64,000 bases of DNA from Lachnospiraceae bacterium (lineage in GTDB: Bacteria > Bacillota > Clostridia > Lachnospirales > Lachnospiraceae): assembly GCA_900759665.1 (NCBI GenBank), contig CAAEWE010000059.1:1-64000 (forward strand), read 5' to 3'. The position numbers and the translations under genes are program-made. Below the pieces are notes generated by a model. It was not told where the DNA came from. It made no database searches and was given only the letters and a program-made list of their open reading frames with translations. Of the stretch, positions 1 through 7,532 are shown piece after piece. The number at the start of each line of letters is the position of its first letter. The stretch's first letter is position 1.

Positions 1-148
1 CGAGCCCCCTGGCGAGGAGAGGATTTAGCCTCCTTGTTTTGCGAAGCAAAATCCGAGCCCCCTGGCGAGGAGAGGATTTAGCCTCCTTGTTTTGCGAAGC
101 AAAATCCGAGCCCCCTGGCGAGGAGAGGATTTCGTCTCCTTGTTTTTC
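1..148. repeat. 53-bp tandem repeat, nearly three copies
   Basis: Two identical 53-bp units (1-53, 54-106) and a third that diverges after about 27 bases (107-148). Each unit contains the small hairpin TTTTGC-GAA-GCAAAA and the word GAGGAGAGGATT. The array may extend left of the window. A diverged single copy of the same words in opposite orientation lies at about 25943-25985. There are no spacers, so this is not a CRISPR array. Function unknown; it is probably a lineage-specific intergenic repeat. Confidence 0.85.
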
Positions 149-157
149 TGCATAAAA

Positions 158-210
158 AAAGTATGTGCTTATCTCACAAGCTGGACTTACGCTGATAAGC
201 AACACACTTT
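158..210 (-). terminator. Hairpin with T-run, first of a twin pair
   Basis: The arms at 158-173 and 194-210 are complementary apart from one bulge and one mismatch. The minus strand then runs into seven T (154-160). It could end transcription coming from the XRE gene. The loop carries CTGGACTTACGCT (plus strand), almost identical to the loop of the next hairpin. Confidence 0.5.
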
Positions 211-240
211 TTTACGGCATAATATATTTTAATGATTTGC

Positions 241-286
241 AAAAAAACGAGCAGCAAAACTGGATTTACGCTAGTCTGCTACTCGT
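241..286 (-). terminator. Hairpin with T-run, second of a twin pair
   Basis: Arms 247-256 and 277-286 pair over ten positions with one G-U wobble on the minus strand, followed by seven T (241-247). The loop contains CTGGATTTACGCT (plus strand), shared with the hairpin at 158-210. It is a probable Rho-independent terminator downstream of the XRE gene. No gene could be recognised between 1 and 347. Confidence 0.5.
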
Positions 287-347
287 TCAAAGGCTATTAT
301 ATTTATTATTTTTGAAAAAGTCAAATAGAAATTTTCTTGCTTTCAAG

Positions 348-476
348 TTATCTGCTTCTCTCACATTCTCTTATGTCCAATATATTTTGCGTCTCTTTCG
401 CAAGATTGTCTGAAACATCAAACACTGTAAAACATACCATATCACAGATCCTTAGAGCATCCACTTTATGCCCTGC
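348..476 (-). pseudogene. Remnant of a PPOX-type flavin-binding protein
   Basis: Directly behind the XRE gene, in another frame, an open stretch of about 42 codons reads GHKVDALRICDMVCFTVFD and onward to a TAA at 348-350. This resembles the middle of pyridoxamine 5'-phosphate oxidase-like (NimA-like) proteins, which have a segment of the type GHKIDAIRxCDKVCFTVYD. There is no start and no C-terminal part. The upstream half of the original gene is gone and the XRE coding region runs straight into this fragment, so a deletion junction near 470-480 is inferred. The family assignment is from memory of the motif, not from a search. Confidence 0.4.
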
Positions 477-931
477 ACGCGCCCCATGTAATTCATTGCA
501 TACTTTGATTTTCCTTCATACCATATGGCTTCTTCACCAGCAAACTGTTCTCCGCCAACATATGTATCATGATATGTATATGGACCATTAGTATATGTAA
601 AATCACGGGAATCTAATCTCGTTGAATCAGTCTCATTCATATACGCAGCATATGTATTAACATTTGCTTCTAAGCGAAATTTAATAAGCTGATCAATGTC
701 CGTCTCATTATCATCCAAACAATTAACCGTACACTCCTGATCCTTTACTAAATAATCAATGGTAACATTGAATAAACTGCTAATCTGAATAAGGTTACTA
801 ATATCAGGATATGCTCGTCCATACTCCCACTTTGCTACGGCCTGTCTGGATACAGCTAATTTTTCTGCTAACGCCTCTTGAGTAAAACCTTTATTTTTAC
901 GAATTAATTGTAGTTTTTGTGAAAAAAGCAT
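452..931 (-). CDS. XRE-family regulator with truncated DUF5680 domain
   Basis: 159-aa protein. Residues 1-65 are a typical Cro/C1-type helix-turn-helix (QKLQLIRKNKGFTQEALAEK, then SRQAVAKWE), predicted to bind DNA as a dimer. Residues 75-150 match the start of the DUF5680 sensor domain seen behind such HTHs (SRLDSRDFTY, DTYVGGEQFAGEEAIW, MNYMGRV). DUF5680 normally continues for some tens of residues after the GRV motif (GEGFSGDFLKEAL-like). Here the frame ends ten residues later and runs into a fragment of another gene, so the sensor domain is probably broken. The start has an excellent site (GGAGGTGACAAGAA before ATG). Whether it still regulates anything is unclear; the HTH itself looks intact. 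Confidence 0.8.
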   Translation of the reverse strand: MLFSQKLQLIRKNKGFTQEALAEKLAVSRQAVAKWEYGRAYPDISNLIQISSLFNVTIDYLVKDQECTVNCLDDNETDIDQLIKFRLEANVNTYAAYMNETDSTRLDSRDFTYTNGPYTYHDTYVGGEQFAGEEAIWYEGKSKYAMNYMGRVQGIKWML

Positions 932-1034
932 TTCTTGTCACCTCCACAATCATCGTATTACAATTTAAGCATTTGTCACATAAACCTCTAGTTACTATTT
1001 TGCTACTATTATTATACATATTTCAATTTCTTCA

Positions 1035-1508
1035 TTAAATCAATTCACTTAATGCCTTATATTCCCTCAAATATATTCCTCTGCACATCTCATCTATCCC
1101 TTGATATGAATTATACTTTGAAAAAATCTCTTTAATTTCAGATATTGGAAGCCATCTTGGTTCCATACCAACCTGCATTTCTTGTTCCGTTTGTTTGATT
1201 TCCGTGGTACCTGTTACTTTGCAGATAAAATACTTATTGACCCATTTCCAGTTTTCATAGTATTCATCAATTTCTAACAAGCACTGCGAAGTTTCTACCT
1301 CTACACCTGTTTCTTCTGCAATTTCCCGAATGCAGCACTCTTCCTCACTTTCATCATTTTCCAGACCACCGCCCGGAATCATCCACTGATTTGTTTTTGT
1401 TTCATAGGAAAGTAAAATGTGCTCCCCCTCTTTAACGATACCTCTGCAGGCAGTTCTGGTTTTATCCCAATTACCGACATAATTTTCTCCGACAATGTCT
1501 ATAACTTT
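1035..1508 (-). CDS. NUDIX hydrolase
   Basis: 157-aa NUDIX-superfamily protein. The Nudix box is complete: GGGLENDESEEECCIREIAE followed by ETGVEV, matching GX5EX7REUXEEXGU. Such enzymes hydrolyse nucleoside diphosphates linked to another moiety, using Mg2+ held by the REUXEE glutamates. The substrate cannot be told from sequence. The chosen start is a GTG preceded by GGAGGATGGGATA; a TTG six codons further upstream overlaps that site and is less likely. It stands alone, followed on the same strand by the XRE regulator about 100 bp away and preceded closely by a small membrane protein gene, so the three might be co-transcribed. Confidence 0.85.
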   Translation of the reverse strand, partial: KVIDIVGENYVGNWDKTRTACRGIVKEGEHILLSYETKTNQWMIPGGGLENDESEEECCIREIAEETGVEVETSQCLLEIDEYYENWKWVNKYFICKVTGTTEIKQTEQEMQVGMEPRWLPISEIKEIFSKYNSYQGIDEMCRGIYLREYKALSELI

Positions 1509-1540
1509 CACTATCCCATCCTCCAATTTATTTCAGCGTT

Positions 1541-1891
1541 CTATCTGATCATTTCCTTTTTCATCACCTTATGTTCAAGCTCAACCCATGCTATCTCAGC
1601 AAATAACGCAATTAGCAAAATAACAGCCTGAAGCACAACACTATCCACCAAATTTTCAATAAAATATGCAAAAACTGATAGCGTAATAAAAAATGCACAC
1701 CCCAAAATAATAAAATTTCTGCCATGTCTGTGGTTCCATTCAGTAACACTCGTCAGTTCATCTTCACGAGGTGGTTTCTCTCCCGTGTTTATTGTTACCG
1801 GTTTTTCAGCTTTATACTGGATCATTCCAAGTATGATAAAAATAAGTGAAACCAATAGTGAAATTACCAAATAAATAATTGTAGCCGCCAT
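1541..1891 (-). CDS. Small three-helix membrane protein
   Basis: 116-aa predicted integral membrane protein. A hydrophobic helix at about 3-25 is followed by a soluble loop with the pattern TGEKPPREDELTSVTEWNHRHG. Two more hydrophobic segments come at about 60-80 and 85-105, then a basic tail (KVMKKEMIR). The GEKPP...WNxxHG loop is characteristic of a family of small uncharacterised Firmicutes membrane proteins related to DUF3784-like proteins. The function is unknown. The start has AAAGGGATAG before ATG. It lies 32 bp upstream of the NUDIX start on the same strand. Confidence 0.7.
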   Translation of the reverse strand: MAATIIYLVISLLVSLIFIILGMIQYKAEKPVTINTGEKPPREDELTSVTEWNHRHGRNFIILGCAFFITLSVFAYFIENLVDSVVLQAVILLIALFAEIAWVELEHKVMKKEMIR

Positions 1892-2087
1892 ATCTATCCC
1901 TTTGTAAAATCAACCAGTTCTTGCTTCCATATCTATACCTCAGTCAACTAATAAATATTACCTCATATAAGCATCATTGGCAATATTTTTGAAGTTCTGG
2001 ATTAATACTCTTATGACTGAAAATCAGCTACAGATCCCCATTAGTCATCCAAAACCCGACTATTTTATTAGAACAACCAGGCACATG

Positions 2088-2507
2088 TTACTGCCATATC
2101 ATTACATAATCTTTTTCACCTGTAGCTTCATCTATCCCTTCATCTTGAATTTCAAATCCCTCTCTCTGATAAAAATGTATTGCTCTTGTGTTTTTCTCAT
2201 ACACATTTAAACTTAATCCTGTCCGTCTCTCCTTTATAAAGTCCAGCAGAAGTTTTCCTATCCCCTGTGACTGCAGTTTATCACAGACAAAAATACCTTC
2301 AATATATTCTCCGTTTAATCCTATAAATCCCTGTATTTCCCCGTCACTCTCATACACATAAACTTCTGCCTGTAACAACATTTCTTTTACCGGTTCATAA
2401 TTGCTTTCCCAGTATCGTGCCGGAATAAAATTATGTGCTTTTATATTAGAATTCAGCCATATGTCTGCCACTTTAATTACATCTGTTTTTTGTAATTTTC
2501 TTATCAT
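2088..2507 (-). CDS. GNAT family N-acetyltransferase
   Basis: 139-aa protein with the GNAT fold: the N-terminal strand MIRKLQKTDVIKVADIW, the central strand and loop GFIGLNGEYIEGIFV, and the acetyl-CoA motif A (CDKLQSQGIGKLLLDFI) giving Q-x-x-G-I-G. The C-terminal motif B is NTRAIHFYQREGFEI. It should transfer an acetyl group from acetyl-CoA to an amine on a small molecule or protein. The N-terminal segment NSNIKAHNFIPARYW is typical of the YjaB-like subgroup. The start has GAGGTAG upstream of ATG. Substrate unknown. It is a single gene with no obvious partner. Confidence 0.85.
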   Translation of the reverse strand: MIRKLQKTDVIKVADIWLNSNIKAHNFIPARYWESNYEPVKEMLLQAEVYVYESDGEIQGFIGLNGEYIEGIFVCDKLQSQGIGKLLLDFIKERRTGLSLNVYEKNTRAIHFYQREGFEIQDEGIDEATGEKDYVMIWQ

Positions 2508-2581
2508 AATAACTACCTCTATTGATCCTTACCTGAGAACATTTTTCCAATCATCCTTTATTTGTAGATAATCATAATATT

Positions 2582-2866
2582 TTAGGATGACTTTTTTTCT
2601 TTCACAATTGCCGTCTTATTTTTATTGAGAAGATCCAGACATATCATCCAATAATCTCCTGCCATGAAATAGCACATCATATCATATTTTCCAATCGCAA
2701 ATATCATATTTAAAATATGTATTAACCAGAAGATCACCCGATATTTATTGACTGATTTTATACCATTATTTTTTAATACAAAAATAATTTTCTCAACAAT
2801 ATAAACATTAGGGTAAAAATTCCAAAATAAAACAGTAAAAATGTCAACAAATAGATATGTACAATT
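2582..2866 (-). pseudogene. Possible gene remnant in the 2508-2941 gap
   Basis: The gap between the GNAT and MFS genes is AT-rich but contains an open stretch of 94 codons ending in TAA at 2582. It has no ATG, GTG or TTG in its first third. The translation looks protein-like, with a hydrophobic middle (KYRVIFWLIHILNMIF) and a charged C-terminal end (NKNKTAIVKEKKSS), suggesting a degraded small membrane protein that lost its 5' end. No family was recognised. It may be non-coding sequence that happens to be open. Confidence 0.25.
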
Positions 2867-2941
2867 TTAATTTTTCTTTTCATATGTACCCTTGTCACTT
2901 ATCTTTTTTTGCAAAGATCAGACTGCCGGATATGTCTACTC

Positions 2942-4093
2942 TTAATATACTTTCCGTTCCAGCCGCTCATGCATATATACCATAAGCCCAAGCAGAATCA
3001 GCAGATAAACCGGCAACAGTCGGATGGATATATGGTTTGCGAGCAGCCCAAACAATGGCGGCATAAGACACGTTCCGATATATGCACTGGCCATCTGCAC
3101 ACCGATAATTGCCTGGGAACGCTCTGCACCAAAGTGGTACGGCGTTGAGTGAATAATGCATGGATATACCGGTGCACAGCCCAGTCCGATCAATGCAAAT
3201 CCAAGCAGGGAAACCATTTGCCCAAACGGAAACAGCATCACAATAATACCGGACAATATGATTGCCTGTCCCATACGGATCATCTGTCTGTCATTCAGTT
3301 TCATTGCAATGAATCCATTGATTCCCCGGCCAACGGTAATTCCAATGCAAAACATCCCGGCAAACGAAGCGGCCATTTTGGCATCGACCCCCTTTGCCAG
3401 ATTCAAATAACTGCTTGCCCAGAGCATGGTTGTCTGCTCTACTGCACAATAACAGAAGAAACAGATCATAATCGCTTTTGCTCCGGGAATCCCAATAATT
3501 TCCTTCAGCGAAAGAACCTTTCCTCCCATTGTTTCTTCAGAGGATGTCTTTTGCTCCTTCCATTTCGGAAGACTAAATACCAGAACCGCCGTAAGTACAA
3601 TCTGCAATACGGAAATAATACGATACCCTGTGTTCCAGATGGCACCACCCGTAAGAGCTGCCCCCATAATATACGGTCCAAGTGTTGCCCCCACTCCCCA
3701 CATACAATGCAGCCAGCTCATGTGCTTGCTGGCATAATGCAGGGCGACATAATTATTTAAAGAAGCATCGACACTGCCTGCCCCAAGTCCATAAGGGACT
3801 GCCCATAAACAGAGCATAAGAAAACTGTGACTGATAGAAAATCCCCAAAGTGCCAGTGCCGTAATTCCAACACTTACTGCAGTTACTTTGCCTGTTCCGA
3901 ACCTTCTGGTGAGACGATCGCTCTGCAGACTGGAAATGATCGTCCCAAATGCAATGATCATGGATATCGCTCCTGCATAAGACACAGGAACATGAAACTC
4001 CGGATACATATTTGGCCAGGCTGCCCCCAAAAGGGCATCCGGCAGTCCCAGACTAATAAACGACAGATAAATAATTCCTAATAAAAAGCCCAT
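2942..4093 (-). CDS. MFS transporter
   Basis: 383-aa polytopic protein with about 12 predicted helices. It begins LLGIIYLSFISLGLPDALLG, a pattern typical of a bacterial MFS branch that includes sugar-type (FucP/YfkF-like) permeases. The loop between helices 2 and 3 has the MFS motif SDRLTRRFGTGKV. It is expected to move a small solute across the cytoplasmic membrane by proton coupling; the direction and substrate are unknown. The start has GCGAGGAGAATAAA before ATG. The next gene upstream on the strand (HxlR-GNAT fusion) ends 27 bp before this start, so the two may be co-transcribed. Confidence 0.85.
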   Translation of the reverse strand: MGFLLGIIYLSFISLGLPDALLGAAWPNMYPEFHVPVSYAGAISMIIAFGTIISSLQSDRLTRRFGTGKVTAVSVGITALALWGFSISHSFLMLCLWAVPYGLGAGSVDASLNNYVALHYASKHMSWLHCMWGVGATLGPYIMGAALTGGAIWNTGYRIISVLQIVLTAVLVFSLPKWKEQKTSSEETMGGKVLSLKEIIGIPGAKAIMICFFCYCAVEQTTMLWASSYLNLAKGVDAKMAASFAGMFCIGITVGRGINGFIAMKLNDRQMIRMGQAIILSGIIVMLFPFGQMVSLLGFALIGLGCAPVYPCIIHSTPYHFGAERSQAIIGVQMASAYIGTCLMPPLFGLLANHISIRLLPVYLLILLGLMVYMHERLERKVY

Positions 4094-4120
4094 TTTATTC
4101 TCCTCGCTTTAAGTCTCACT

Positions 4121-4687
4121 TTAATTTTTATCCAAATTACAGATCTGAATCGCCGCGCCATTTTCCATAACAGAAAATCCATGCTTCACATAAAACGGCA
4201 CATTATTTTTATCTTCCGGCATCCCCTCAATATACAAAAAATCCTTATATTTTTCTTTTATATATTCAATCATCCCACCGGCAATGCCCTTTCCCTGATA
4301 ATCCGGATGTACCAATACATAATGAACCTGCGCCAGCATTTCCGTATCGTCCAGAACCCTGGCCAGACCCACCAGCTTTTCGTCATCCCACACTGTCAGT
4401 ACGGTGGACGAATGCATCAAAGCCTTGTATAAACGCTCCGGGTAATTTCCGGAAATCCAATTTACCGATAAAAATAACTGCTGCACCTGTTCCTGTGTAA
4501 ATATTTTTTGTTCCGTATACTTCAACATACTGCTCCTGCATTCCTTCCGAAGCCCACTGTACCGGAGCTTTTCCTTTGCCGACAACACGCAGATAATACG
4601 GGATTTCCATTTTCCGCCAAAAATTGTCAAGCCATATTCCAATGGACACCGTATATCTTCCTCTAATTTTTTCTTATACTTTGCCAT
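4121..4687 (-). CDS. HxlR N-terminal fragment fused to a GNAT acetyltransferase
   Basis: 188 aa. Residues 1 to about 48 are the beginning of an HxlR-type winged helix (IRCPLEYGLTIFGGKWKSRI, then YSGLRKE). HxlR proteins normally continue through the recognition helix and wing (ITDAVLAAMLKEL-like), which is missing. From about residue 54 a complete GNAT begins at MLKYTEQKIF, with motif A HPDYQGKGIAGGMIEYI and motif B FYVKHGFSV. The enzyme half looks intact; the DNA-binding half lacks the DNA-contacting part. The start used is the internal ATG (MAKYKKK) preceded by GAAGGGGATTTTT. The simplest reading is a deletion that joined two neighbouring genes in frame. The acetyltransferase may still work. 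Confidence 0.8.
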   Translation of the reverse strand: MAKYKKKLEEDIRCPLEYGLTIFGGKWKSRIICVLSAKEKLRYSGLRKECRSSMLKYTEQKIFTQEQVQQLFLSVNWISGNYPERLYKALMHSSTVLTVWDDEKLVGLARVLDDTEMLAQVHYVLVHPDYQGKGIAGGMIEYIKEKYKDFLYIEGMPEDKNNVPFYVKHGFSVMENGAAIQICNLDKN

Positions 4688-4779
4688 AAAAATCCCCTTC
4701 AAACTATTGGTCTTGTTTCATTATAGCTTAAAGGGGTTCTTTTTTAAAGTTACTATGGAATTTATTAGGGCCTTTTCCA

Positions 4780-4987
4780 TTAAATTTCTTTTTTATTATC
4801 CGCACCGGGCGTTGTGACAATTACTTTGGAAGGTGTAATAACAAGTGCTCCCTTTGCCCTCCTCGGTAACATCCTTAAATGCAACCGGAACGACATTCGG
4901 TTCTCCATTTGCACATGTCGCAAGATCCCACATTTCATTTTTTAATACTTTGATCACTGATTCGTTTAACATAAAATAGTCCTCCAT
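4780..4987 (-). pseudogene. PPOX-family gene with internal deletion and frameshift
   Basis: The 5' part encodes MLNESVIKVLKNEMWDLATC...EPNVVPVAFKDVTEEGK, the conserved N-terminus of a pyridoxamine 5'-phosphate oxidase-like FMN protein of about 130 residues. It then jumps into the C-terminal end of the same family in a different frame (AKGALVITPSKVIVTTPGAD, stop at 4780). Read in the first frame it ends as a 63-aa product with an unrelated tail. So the middle, roughly half of the gene, was deleted and the reading frame lost. A good ribosome site remains. It sits just upstream of the HxlR-GNAT fusion, itself a deletion product. Confidence 0.7.
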
Positions 4988-5055
4988 TTCTGTTTTGTAT
5001 TATTTTTCGGATATATTTATGTTAATGAATCTGCTTCCGTTTCCATAAGCCCTCA

Positions 5056-5985
5056 CTACTCTTCCCGCCATTCCTTTAATGCCACCGAAAGCCTTTTGTC
5101 GATGTCCTTTCTGGTAGCTTCACACTCATTCGGATATTCCTTTGCCGCTTTGAAAATAAACCGCAACACAAATTTCAACCCTACGGGTAATGCCTTTCGA
5201 AGCAAGGACTCCGGCAATACGAAATGCGTTCCATGCTCATATACAAGTGCCTCATATTGACAGGTATGAGGACGCTCTTTTAAACGCTGATCCATACGGC
5301 GGATATATTTTCCGGCTTCCCAGAAGGAATCATCATCCGCCCCCACAAGAAACAACCGTCCTTTTATATTTTCCACCTTGATCATTTCCTCTTCTGTGTG
5401 TTCTCTTGCTTTTTCCGAATCAATAAACAGGCAGGTACTTCGCTCAATATCACCGGAGCCTTTTGTCTCTTCCTCCACCTTCTGCCAATATACCGGATGC
5501 TCATAGACAAACGGCATGTACGCCAGAGGCTTTCCCTTCCAGGAAAGAGTGGAAGTCCCCGGAACCGGCCACTCTTTACAGCCATCCTTATTGCCCTGCT
5601 CAAAACCCTGCCACACAAAGTCACTGGCTGTCAGTCCAAAGGTTAATGTGATATCCGGAAAATAAGAAGCTGCAACGATTGCATCCATACCGGCGGTGCT
5701 CATCCCCATAATTCCAACTTTCCTGTTTCCATTACTCATCAGCCATTGAATGGCTGTCTCAATCCGTTCCAGCGGATAATTTACATGACTGTAATTTTTC
5801 TTGCCGGGAGACATACAAAGCACATTTACACCATTTTTATGCAACCATTTTGCACCACACTTTGCCATAAAATCATTAGGATCATCTCCAAACAACCCGA
5901 TCATTGCACAATCGGAACCCTTCGGATTTTCATAATACGTTCCATAGAAGCCGTGTTTTTCTGTTTCAAAAAATTGTTTTTTCAT
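5056..5985 (-). CDS. Alpha/beta hydrolase of the BAAT C-terminal family
   Basis: 309-aa alpha/beta-hydrolase resembling the acyl-CoA thioesterase/BAAT C-terminal domain family. The nucleophile elbow is GIMGMSTAGMDA (Ser in GMSTAG, residues about 96-101), the acid is likely in FLVGADDDSFW, and the histidine is in YEHGTHFVLP. No signal peptide is seen, so it should be cytoplasmic. The natural substrate is unknown; the family includes acyl-CoA or acyl-amino-acid hydrolases and transferases. The start is ATG after GGAATGG. The 5' part of this gene and its upstream region are duplicated, in broken form, at 12148-12370, and both copies keep the same palindrome upstream. Confidence 0.75.
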   Translation of the reverse strand: MKKQFFETEKHGFYGTYYENPKGSDCAMIGLFGDDPNDFMAKCGAKWLHKNGVNVLCMSPGKKNYSHVNYPLERIETAIQWLMSNGNRKVGIMGMSTAGMDAIVAASYFPDITLTFGLTASDFVWQGFEQGNKDGCKEWPVPGTSTLSWKGKPLAYMPFVYEHPVYWQKVEEETKGSGDIERSTCLFIDSEKAREHTEEEMIKVENIKGRLFLVGADDDSFWEAGKYIRRMDQRLKERPHTCQYEALVYEHGTHFVLPESLLRKALPVGLKFVLRFIFKAAKEYPNECEATRKDIDKRLSVALKEWREE

Positions 5986-6181
5986 TTAAATCATCCATTC
6001 CTTTTTGAATTCAACTGCCCAGTTGCCGAACCGATGTATTCAGAACATATTTCTCTTTTATTTCTTTTAACAAGAAATAAAACCATCCTCTTCCTTTATT
6101 TTTTCTAAAACTCCGGAAGAAATCACCTCATCCATTTTACCATAATTTATAAATTATTTTGCATAATTACACAATTGTCAA

Positions 6182-6198
6182 TTGATATATTTTATCAA
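6182..6198. promoter_or_regulatory. Palindromic operator candidate upstream of the BAAT-type hydrolase
   Basis: TTGATA-N5-TATCAA, 17 bp. The same geometry and sequence recur at 12351-12367 upstream of the broken second copy of the gene, which argues for conservation as a regulator site (a MarR-type size). The rest of 5986-6269 is AT-rich, with no gene recognised. Confidence 0.5.
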
Positions 6199-6269
6199 AT
6201 CGTCGTTTCAGATCATGTTCATTTTCAAAATTTCCGGTCAATACGCAAAATCTATTTCATTTCTTGATA

Positions 6270-6421
6270 TTATAGTTCGGCCAGCATTCCATATTTGTCA
6301 TTTGGCAATTTCCGGAATCCGAATTTCTTATAAAACAATTCTTTTCCGGAATTGGCATATAAACAACAGTCTAACTCACCTGAATCTCTTGTTATCCCCG
6401 TGGTTACTTCCACAATTCATT
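6270..6421 (-). pseudogene. C-terminal remnant of a GNAT acetyltransferase
   Basis: An open stretch without a start codon encodes CCLYANSGKELFYKKFGFRK and then LPNDKYGMLAEL before TAA (6270-6272). The pattern (C)LYAxxGKExFYxKFGFRxxPND is the standard C-terminal end of a GNAT subgroup. The acetyl-CoA binding part is absent. It overlaps the end of the 39-codon frame at 6404-6523 in another frame, as if a deletion had joined the beginning of one gene to the end of another. Confidence 0.6.
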
Positions 6422-6523
6422 TATTTTGCCCGGTAATTCATCTATATTATCTCCCAGCAGACGAATATCCCCGGCTCCGCCAACAGCAGGTATATTAAAT
6501 TCAAACTCATTCCACTGTCCCAT
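6404..6523 (-). CDS. 39-residue open frame, probably a 5' gene fragment
   Basis: It starts with ATG after GGAGGGATATAA, a strong ribosome site, and encodes MGQWNEFEFNIPAVGGAGDI continuing to LLGDNIDELPGKINELWK. It has no membrane segment or recognised family. Because it runs directly into the C-terminal remnant of a GNAT gene in another frame, it is more likely the surviving beginning of a deleted gene than a functional peptide. It could still be translated. Confidence 0.4.
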   Translation of the reverse strand: MGQWNEFEFNIPAVGGAGDIRLLGDNIDELPGKINELWK

Positions 6524-6566
6524 TTATATCCCTCCGTTTTTCAAATAGAATAAAAAGCAAAACTAT

Positions 6567-7025
6567 TTATTTACAAATGTAGGAAAAATACTTTCTTCCA
6601 TGCTCTTGCACAGCACCAATTTGGTTATAAAAACGAATGGACGGCATATTCCAGCCAAGGCAGCTCCATTCGATCAGATTGTAACCATCCTGTTTAACAA
6701 ATTCCTCTATTTGAGAGAAGAACTTTTTCCCAAGACCACCATGACGATACTCCTCACATAAAAATAGGTCTTCCAAACGAACCCCGCCCTCTGCTGCAAA
6801 GGAGCCAAACACAGGATAGTAGATTGCGTATCCGATCACCTCATCATTGTACTGTGCGATCAATGCCGTTGCTATTTTCTTTTCGAAAAGCCAATACTGC
6901 AGATTTTCCTGAGAGGCCGTCATATCCTGTGGCCTTTTCTCGTATGCAGCCAGACCCTTGATCATATTTTGCAGCAATACAATATCCTTTTCCTCTGCTT
7001 TTCTCACAGTAAATTTTCCGTTCAT
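6567..7025 (-). CDS. GNAT acetyltransferase, SSAT-like
   Basis: 152-aa GNAT resembling the diamine/spermidine acetyltransferase group. The N-terminus is FTVRKAEEKDIVLLQNMIKG, followed by AAYEKRP (a hallmark of SSAT-like proteins). The strand and loop is RLEDLFLCEEYRHGGLGKKFF, with RHGGLG as the acetyl-CoA motif, then LIEWSCLGWNMPSIRFYNQI. Proteins of this type acetylate polyamines or related amines, or confer amine resistance. The start at MNGKFTVRK was chosen because GGGGGG lies 8 bases upstream; a longer in-frame start would overlap the neighbour. It begins 17 bp after the EamA-type gene ends, so the pair forms one operon. Confidence 0.8.
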   Translation of the reverse strand: MNGKFTVRKAEEKDIVLLQNMIKGLAAYEKRPQDMTASQENLQYWLFEKKIATALIAQYNDEVIGYAIYYPVFGSFAAEGGVRLEDLFLCEEYRHGGLGKKFFSQIEEFVKQDGYNLIEWSCLGWNMPSIRFYNQIGAVQEHGRKYFSYICK

Positions 7026-7041
7026 TCTTCGTCCCCCCTTT

Positions 7042-7464
7042 TTATTTATTAATAAAATAAAGACCAATCAGGCATATTACGATACCGATAACTTTGTTGG
7101 CTTTGATTGCTTCGCGGTACAAAACTGCTCCCACAATAATCAATGCAACTGCCAAAAATGCACTTTGCACAAGGGATGCTGTACTGACTGCCCAGCCATT
7201 TTTATAAGCATAAATAAAACCGACCTCCAGTCCAACCACAGAGACACCGAGAAAAAACGGTGCCCAATTCATCTTGGCATACTCCTGTAATAAATTGCCA
7301 TTTTTGTTCATCACAAAATACATAATGGCAGAACATACTGCCCCCACAAGATAGGTTATCGTCATGGATGCCATTGCATCCATATCTTTAGGCACTCCCT
7401 TTGCACAAATTTGATAAACAATATTGGAAAATACCACCAGCGCAATGGGCCATATCATTGACAT
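7042..7464 (-). CDS. EamA/SMR-type small membrane transporter
   Basis: 140-aa protein with four to five hydrophobic segments, the size of half an EamA (DMT) permease or an SMR protein. It has a glycine-rich last helix region (ALIIVGAVLYREAIKANKVI, then GIVICLIGLYFI), which is the EamA signature end. It is probably an exporter working as a dimer; the substrate is unknown. The start has AGGAGGGAATAAAT before ATG. It is first in an operon with the SSAT-like acetyltransferase, which suggests a shared role with an amine or toxic cation. It is divergent from a TetR gene and has a long structured leader. Confidence 0.75.
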   Translation of the reverse strand: MSMIWPIALVVFSNIVYQICAKGVPKDMDAMASMTITYLVGAVCSAIMYFVMNKNGNLLQEYAKMNWAPFFLGVSVVGLEVGFIYAYKNGWAVSTASLVQSAFLAVALIIVGAVLYREAIKANKVIGIVICLIGLYFINK

Positions 7465-7502
7465 ATTTATTCCCTCCTAAAAAATCCCTATACACTAAGA
7501 AA

Positions 7503-7532
7503 GACAGCCAGACTAAAATCAGCCTGACTGTC
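7503..7532 (-). terminator. Leader hairpin (attenuator-like) before the EamA gene
   Basis: On the minus strand, GACAGTCAGGCT and AGTCTGGCTGTC form a 12-bp stem with a 6-base loop. All positions pair only if two G-U wobbles are allowed, and those exist only in the minus-strand RNA. A TTTCTT tail follows. It sits about 40 bases before the start codon, inside a leader of almost 200 bases, as expected for an attenuator rather than an end-of-operon terminator. Confidence 0.5.

Noticed and set aside
1..148. Tandem repeats considered as CRISPR
   Set aside because: Units are directly adjacent without spacers and no cas gene is present.
165..413. 82-codon open frame at the left edge
   Set aside because: It covers the twin hairpins and the PPOX remnant on the other strand; no ribosome site.
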